This document shows, one piece after another, positions 60,089 to 64,000 of a stretch of DNA of 64,000 nucleotides. The stretch is from Exiguobacterium algae (lineage in GTDB: Bacteria > Bacillota > Bacilli > Exiguobacteriales > Exiguobacteriaceae), in assembly GCF_018617875.1 (NCBI RefSeq), contig NZ_JACSKZ010000001.1, forward strand, positions 806,001-870,000. The letters are read 5' to 3'. The position numbers and the translations under genes are program-made. How positions within the stretch are numbered: the stretch's first letter is position 1; each line of letters starts with the position of its first letter. Under the pieces are notes generated by a model. That model was given only the letters and a program-made list of their open reading frames with translations. It was not told the DNA's origin and searched no databases.

Positions 60089-60965
60089 TCGCCTGCTCCC
60101 CTTCCTCCACGAGTGAGATAAGATATTGTCCGTAATCCGTCATTTTTAACGTCAATCCAATATCGTATAACTGTTCACGCGTAATGAATCCTCGACGCCA
60201 TGCAATTTCTTCTAAACAGGCGATGTAATAGCCTTGTCGCTCCTGCACGGTTTGAACAAAAATGGATGCTTTAATCATGCCCTCGGGTGTTCCTGTATCA
60301 AGCCACGCCATCCCTCTTCCGAACAAGACCACATTCAATTCCCCTCGCTCAAGATACATATTGTTGATCGATGTGATTTCCAACTCTCCCCGGGGCGAAG
60401 GTTCGACATTTTTTGCAAATTCCACAACTTGATTGTCATAGAAGTAAAGGCCCGGTACAGCATAGTTGGATTTTGGATGCGCGGGCTTTTCTTCGATCGA
60501 GACAACACGATGCGATTCATCAAACTCGACGACCCCGAAGGCCCGGGGATCTTTGACTGGGTAACCAAAAATGGTTGCTCCTGTCGTTTTCGCTTGTGCG
60601 TCCCGTAAGAAACTCGTTAAATCTGGCCCGTAAAAAACGTTATCTCCAAGGATGAGACATACCGAATCATCCCCGATGAACTCTTCTCCCAAGATAAAGG
60701 CATCCGCTAAACCGACAGGCTTTGTTTGCACTTTATAAGAAATGTCGACCCCAAGCTGATGGCCATCTCCAAACAACCTTTCATAGCCACCGATATCTTT
60801 CGGTGTAGAGATGACCAAAATCTCGCGAATGCCGGCCAACATCAGAACAGACATTGGATAATAGATCAGCGGTTTATCGTAAATCGGCAGTAATTGTTTC
60901 GATACGGCTTTTGTCATCGGATAGAGGCGTGTACCGTTTCCGCCCGCTAAAATGATTCCTTTCAT
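59988..60965 (-). CDS. rmlA: Glucose-1-phosphate thymidylyltransferase with unusual C-terminal extension
   Basis: Makes dTDP-glucose from dTTP and glucose-1-phosphate. The start [20 protein letters not shown], then [64 protein letters not shown] and [16 protein letters not shown] are family motifs. Normal members end about residue 290, near YGQYLISL. Here the frame runs 35 residues further through rmlB sequence. The tail ([20 protein letters not shown]) resembles no known domain. The start overlaps the aminotransferase stop by four bases. The core enzyme looks intact. Confidence 0.92.
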   Translation of the reverse strand: MKGIILAGGNGTRLYPMTKAVSKQLLPIYDKPLIYYPMSVLMLAGIREILVISTPKDIGGYERLFGDGHQLGVDISYKVQTKPVGLADAFILGEEFIGDDSVCLILGDNVFYGPDLTSFLRDAQAKTTGATIFGYPVKDPRAFGVVEFDESHRVVSIEEKPAHPKSNYAVPGLYFYDNQVVEFAKNVEPSPRGELEITSINNMYLERGELNVVLFGRGMAWLDTGTPEGMIKASIFVQTVQERQGYYIACLEEIAWRRGFITREQLYDIGLTLKMTDYGQYLISLVEEGEQANAYDPSDWRSRVHRFEFHKTLTGKTSDVPHTKR

Positions 60966-62125
60966 GTCGTCATCATCCTTTCTGCCAAGATGTCACAAAT
61001 CCGCTTGACGTCATCAAGCGCAAGGTCGGGATAAAGTGGTAGTGTCAGGACACGTTCTGCGATCGATCTCGCGACAGGCGTTCGTTGACTGGCGTAGCGG
61101 TTTCCAATCCATTCATAATCCGTCACGAGCGGATAAAAATACTTCCGTGTGAAGATGCCCGCATCAGCGAAAACTTGGAACAGCTCATCTCTTCGGTTCT
61201 GGTCACCGGTGAAAACAATCGGATAGTAGGCATGGTTCGTCTCGACACCAGACTGTGACTTCAATAGTCGAATGCCAGGAACCTCTTTCAAGCACTCGTC
61301 ATAGGCGTCACGAACAACTTTTCGTTTCGCAATCGTCTCATCGACGTAGCGCAAATTACAAAGTCCCATCGCCGCCTGAAACTCGTTCATTTTGGCGTTT
61401 CCACCAGGTTCGTGAACAGTCTCCGGACCCGTGATTCCAAAATTTTTAATACGTTCGAAGCGTTCTTTCAATTCAGGGTCGTTAAACGTCAACGCCCCTC
61501 CTTCAATCGTATGGAACACTTTCGTCGCATGGAAACTAAACATCGACACGTCCCCGAACGTTCCAATCCCTCTTCCGTTGACCGTGACACCGAACGTGTG
61601 CGCCGCATCATAGATCACTTTCAACCCATGCTTTTTCGCTATGACTTCGATGGCTTCAACGTCACAGACGTTTCCATATACATGTACCGGCATAATGGCA
61701 GACGTTTTCGACGTAATCAGTTTCTCGAGTTTTGTCGCATCAAGCGTATAATCGTCTGGACGAATGTCCCCATAGACTGGAGTCAACCCTTTCCGAACGA
61801 GCGCATGACTCGTCGAAGCGAACGTGAATGGCGTAGTGATGACTTCGCCGGTCAGTCCTAACACCTCGATCGCGGCTTCAAGAGCCAAGTGGCCGTTTGT
61901 GAATAGCGCAATGTTGTTGACGTTCATATAGGAACGGAGTCCTTCCTCGAGCTGTTGATGTTTCTCCCCGTTATTCGTCAGCCATTTTGTTTCCCACAGC
62001 CCACGAATTTCTTCTACATACTCATCGAAGTCAGGGAGGGCGGATTGAACGACAGCAATCTTCTCTGATGATTTTTTGGGAAGGGATGAGCGTGTCCCGC
62101 TTGGTATGCCGACAGTGTGTGCCAT
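60962..62125 (-). CDS. DegT/DnrJ/EryC1-family sugar aminotransferase
   Basis: A 387-residue PLP enzyme that likely aminates dTDP-4-keto-6-deoxyglucose (or a 3-keto isomer). Motifs: [49 protein letters not shown], and the PLP-lysine segment [20 protein letters not shown]. The C-terminal half ends in [19 protein letters not shown]. The start at 62125 follows GAGGAGGTGTAAC; a longer frame to 62176 is not supported. Position next to rmlA and rmlB suggests a product such as dTDP-4-amino-4,6-dideoxyglucose, but the regiochemistry is not evident from sequence. Confidence 0.88.
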   Translation of the reverse strand: MAHTVGIPSGTRSSLPKKSSEKIAVVQSALPDFDEYVEEIRGLWETKWLTNNGEKHQQLEEGLRSYMNVNNIALFTNGHLALEAAIEVLGLTGEVITTPFTFASTSHALVRKGLTPVYGDIRPDDYTLDATKLEKLITSKTSAIMPVHVYGNVCDVEAIEVIAKKHGLKVIYDAAHTFGVTVNGRGIGTFGDVSMFSFHATKVFHTIEGGALTFNDPELKERFERIKNFGITGPETVHEPGGNAKMNEFQAAMGLCNLRYVDETIAKRKVVRDAYDECLKEVPGIRLLKSQSGVETNHAYYPIVFTGDQNRRDELFQVFADAGIFTRKYFYPLVTDYEWIGNRYASQRTPVARSIAERVLTLPLYPDLALDDVKRICDILAERMMTT

Positions 62126-62126
62126 G

Positions 62127-62852
62127 TTACACCTCCTCAGTGACGCGATGTGATGAGAGCAATGTGTATTGTTCAATCCGTTTACGAATCTCCTGCGGGT
62201 GGTTGTACATCATCACATCAAGGATAGAGAGGTTTGGATAGAACGGGCCGTCTCCTTGTTCATATGGCTCACTCTCCGACTTTAGAAAAGAGAGCGCTAT
62301 GCCGTGACGTTCAAACGATTCTGCATCGTATAACGACATGCCGTTGATTGCGTTGATGTAATGGGTAGCCCCAAGTTGCCGGCAGCGTTCCACGATTCTC
62401 TCCTGCCCTTTCAATTCACCGGTTGATTCCAATTCGGACGAGAGAAGAAAGTTTGTTTGGAGTCCGATATATTCAGCCACCTCTTTGAGGCCATGCAATA
62501 AATAACGCGCCACATTGACTTCCGGATAACGGAGTACTTTCTCGATAATCGGCATCGCCAGATCAAAACAAGGAGCTTTTCGATACGCTTGCCTGATGAG
62601 AACCAGTTGTTTTTCAACCGTTTCGTCTGGAAGTGCCCGCTCATGCTCACTAATCAATCGATTCTGACTCGCTTTTCGAATCGGGAGAACAAGCGGGTAA
62701 GGCTCACCGTCCAGCAAAATCTGGTTTCGATGAATCCACCCTTTTTTAATGAAGTGCACATCATCGTATACGACGAACGTATCGGCGGCATGGATCAGCT
62801 GAAAATATCCGATATACGGGAAAAAGTAAGGCTGCATGATTGCGACGTTCAT
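62127..62852 (-). CDS. WbqC-like family protein
   Basis: A 241-residue cytoplasmic protein of the WbqC family found in O-antigen and capsule loci. Family features: MNVAIMQPYFFPYIGYFQLI, VYDDVHFIKKGWIHRNQIL, LVLPIRKASQNRLISE, and YINAINGMSLYDAESFERHG. The biochemical role of WbqC proteins is not well established; a part in making or attaching an acylated amino sugar is plausible because it sits between the aminotransferase and a glycosyltransferase. The start at 62852 follows AAAGGAGAACGCTT. The longer frame to 62924 would overlap the upstream gene and is rejected. Confidence 0.85.
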   Translation of the reverse strand: MNVAIMQPYFFPYIGYFQLIHAADTFVVYDDVHFIKKGWIHRNQILLDGEPYPLVLPIRKASQNRLISEHERALPDETVEKQLVLIRQAYRKAPCFDLAMPIIEKVLRYPEVNVARYLLHGLKEVAEYIGLQTNFLLSSELESTGELKGQERIVERCRQLGATHYINAINGMSLYDAESFERHGIALSFLKSESEPYEQGDGPFYPNLSILDVMMYNHPQEIRKRIEQYTLLSSHRVTEEV

Positions 62853-62865
62853 AAGCGTTCTCCTT

Positions 62866-63996
62866 TTATGAAATGATTTGCTTGTCTCGTAGCGTCTCGT
62901 AGTATCCTTTCGCCGTGACGTCATTACGGTGAAATTTCACCAATTCCCGTGATAACTTCCCGTGTTCAATCAATCGTTCCGGATGTGCCAGGTATTGTTC
63001 AATCCCTTGTTCGATTGACTCAACAGACACGTCACACATGTAGCAGTTTTTCCCGTCAACCGAGTGGTGCGAAATGTTGTTGATCTGTTTACTGAGTACG
63101 ACCCCCATCCCCGAAGCACGGGCTTCGATAATCGTTCCGTTCCCATTTGAGTACGTCGCAGGCAAGATTAGGATATCCGCTTGTTCATACACCCGTGGCA
63201 TCTCATCCCACGCCTTGATTTCGTCGAGAAAATGAACGTTTTCCAGTTGATGTTCTTCGATATATGCTTTACACGCCTCGAGTTGCTGACCCGAATGGTT
63301 CAAGTAAAGTTCAAGAGAATAGCGCTTCGATAAATTTCGATACGCTTCTAGGACGAGGAGCGGTTGATACCTTTCGACGAGTCGATTCGCAAATAAGAGT
63401 TTAAAGGTGTCTCCAGATGTTTTACGACGTAATCCGTGGTCGAAATAGGCATCAATATCTTGTGCGTACGTCGCATGCACGACTTTATTTGGATCGAACA
63501 TTAATTCCCGCTTGAATTGATCCACCGCGACCGTTCCCATTCCGAAGTAAAGATCCGCATCTTTAAACATCCAATGAAGCAGTTTCGTTTTTGTTGGATG
63601 TTCGACCCGGTTCATCAGATTGTCGGACGGGTCATCATCATTTTGAAGGGGGCGCAACGGTTCGCTCATCACGACCGTTTTAATGCCAAGATGCTTGGCT
63701 ACTTTCGTGATCAATGCATGGGCCGGCATAAATCCACCGAGTAAAATGATATCCGGTTTGAATCGGAGTAGTTCAGGAAGCAAGCTGAGTGACAAATAAC
63801 TTAATTTCGGAAACCGTTTGGAGTACTTCAAGATTTTGCACTTGTCTCCGAGCGGAATCTTCCACCAGTCCGGTCGGTTGGAATCGGTATATTCGTAAAA
63901 CCAGAACTCAGCGTCAAAGTATTCCTCTAACGCATAACAAAGTTTCACCTGGTATGGGGAAGCGATGTTACTAATGAATACGAGCTTTTGTTTCAT
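62866..63996 (-). CDS. Glycosyltransferase family 4 (GT-B) protein
   Basis: A 376-residue cytoplasmic glycosyltransferase. The N-terminal half starts with LVFISNIASPYQVKLCYALE, then DIILLGGFMPAHALITKVA. The C-terminal donor domain has FKLLFANRLVERYQPLLVLE, NVHFLDEIKAWDEMPRVYEQ and the GT4-type GNGTIIEARASGMGVVLSKQ, where the Glu of IIEA is the usual donor-site acid. The ATG lies four bases from the window edge, so the ribosome site is not visible and a slightly longer start is possible. It should add one sugar to the polymer of this operon; which sugar is unknown. Confidence 0.85.
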   Translation of the reverse strand: MKQKLVFISNIASPYQVKLCYALEEYFDAEFWFYEYTDSNRPDWWKIPLGDKCKILKYSKRFPKLSYLSLSLLPELLRFKPDIILLGGFMPAHALITKVAKHLGIKTVVMSEPLRPLQNDDDPSDNLMNRVEHPTKTKLLHWMFKDADLYFGMGTVAVDQFKRELMFDPNKVVHATYAQDIDAYFDHGLRRKTSGDTFKLLFANRLVERYQPLLVLEAYRNLSKRYSLELYLNHSGQQLEACKAYIEEHQLENVHFLDEIKAWDEMPRVYEQADILILPATYSNGNGTIIEARASGMGVVLSKQINNISHHSVDGKNCYMCDVSVESIEQGIEQYLAHPERLIEHGKLSRELVKFHRNDVTAKGYYETLRDKQIIS

Positions 63997-64000
63997 CGTT

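Overview
The window looks like the chromosome of a low-to-mid GC Gram-positive bacterium of the order Bacillales, and the gene set points most strongly to Exiguobacterium or a close relative. Signs are strong GGAGG ribosome binding sites, a T-box leader, an S-layer-like protein and surface 5'-nucleotidase without SLH domains, TagGH-type polysaccharide export, YvrJ/DUF1659/DUF2922 mini-proteins and CcpA- and SigD-type sites. The genus is inferred from gene content, not from a marker gene. No rRNA, tRNA, CRISPR array, intact insertion sequence or prophage was seen.

Layout. 1-11897 (minus) is one surface polysaccharide operon. From its promoter it runs: three very large multi-domain glycosyltransferases with a small coiled-coil protein, UDP-ManNAc dehydrogenase, TagG/TagH ABC exporter, and UDP-GlcNAc 2-epimerase cut by the window edge. 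12056-24030 is a cell-surface block: a 5'-nucleotidase, two paralogous heparinase II/III-like lyases (one apparently cytosolic, one secreted), an S-layer-like protein, and an Ig-like secreted protein with a decayed copy of its tail. The nucleotidase and S-layer protein share an N-terminal domain of about 140 residues that I do not recognise.

24240-36477 is mixed metabolism and stress. It holds a Trp T-box controlling trpE and a frameshifted trpG, a TetR-controlled pair of SMR efflux genes, a FetAB-type exporter with a VOC protein, a GntR regulator, a zinc-ribbon membrane protein with a catalytically dead trypsin-like domain, and several small hypothetical genes. 36588-42367 holds three chemoreceptors, two of them a tandem duplication with similar SigD-like promoters. 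42488-46984 holds a large secreted Ig-like protein, the YvrJ/DUF1659/DUF2922 mini-gene cluster and a divergent MerR-like regulator. 47035-53733 holds two c-di-GMP proteins with degenerate GGDEF and intact EAL domains, flanking a LysM-SH3-NlpC/P60 wall hydrolase.

53758-63996 returns to polysaccharides: UDP-glucose dehydrogenase, a PgaC/PgaD pair for a poly-N-acetylglucosamine-like polymer, and a minus-strand operon making a dTDP-6-deoxy-amino-sugar (rmlA, rmlB, DegT aminotransferase, WbqC-like protein, glycosyltransferase, initiating sugar-phosphate transferase).

Taken together, much of the window builds, exports, trims or anchors to the cell surface, and c-di-GMP hydrolysis and chemotaxis genes lie between the polysaccharide loci. 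Best candidates for undescribed biology are the shared N-terminal surface domain next to the ManNAcA-polymer locus, the mini-protein cluster with its translated leader, and the inactive protease-like membrane protein. Coordinates and motifs were read by eye; no database search was run.
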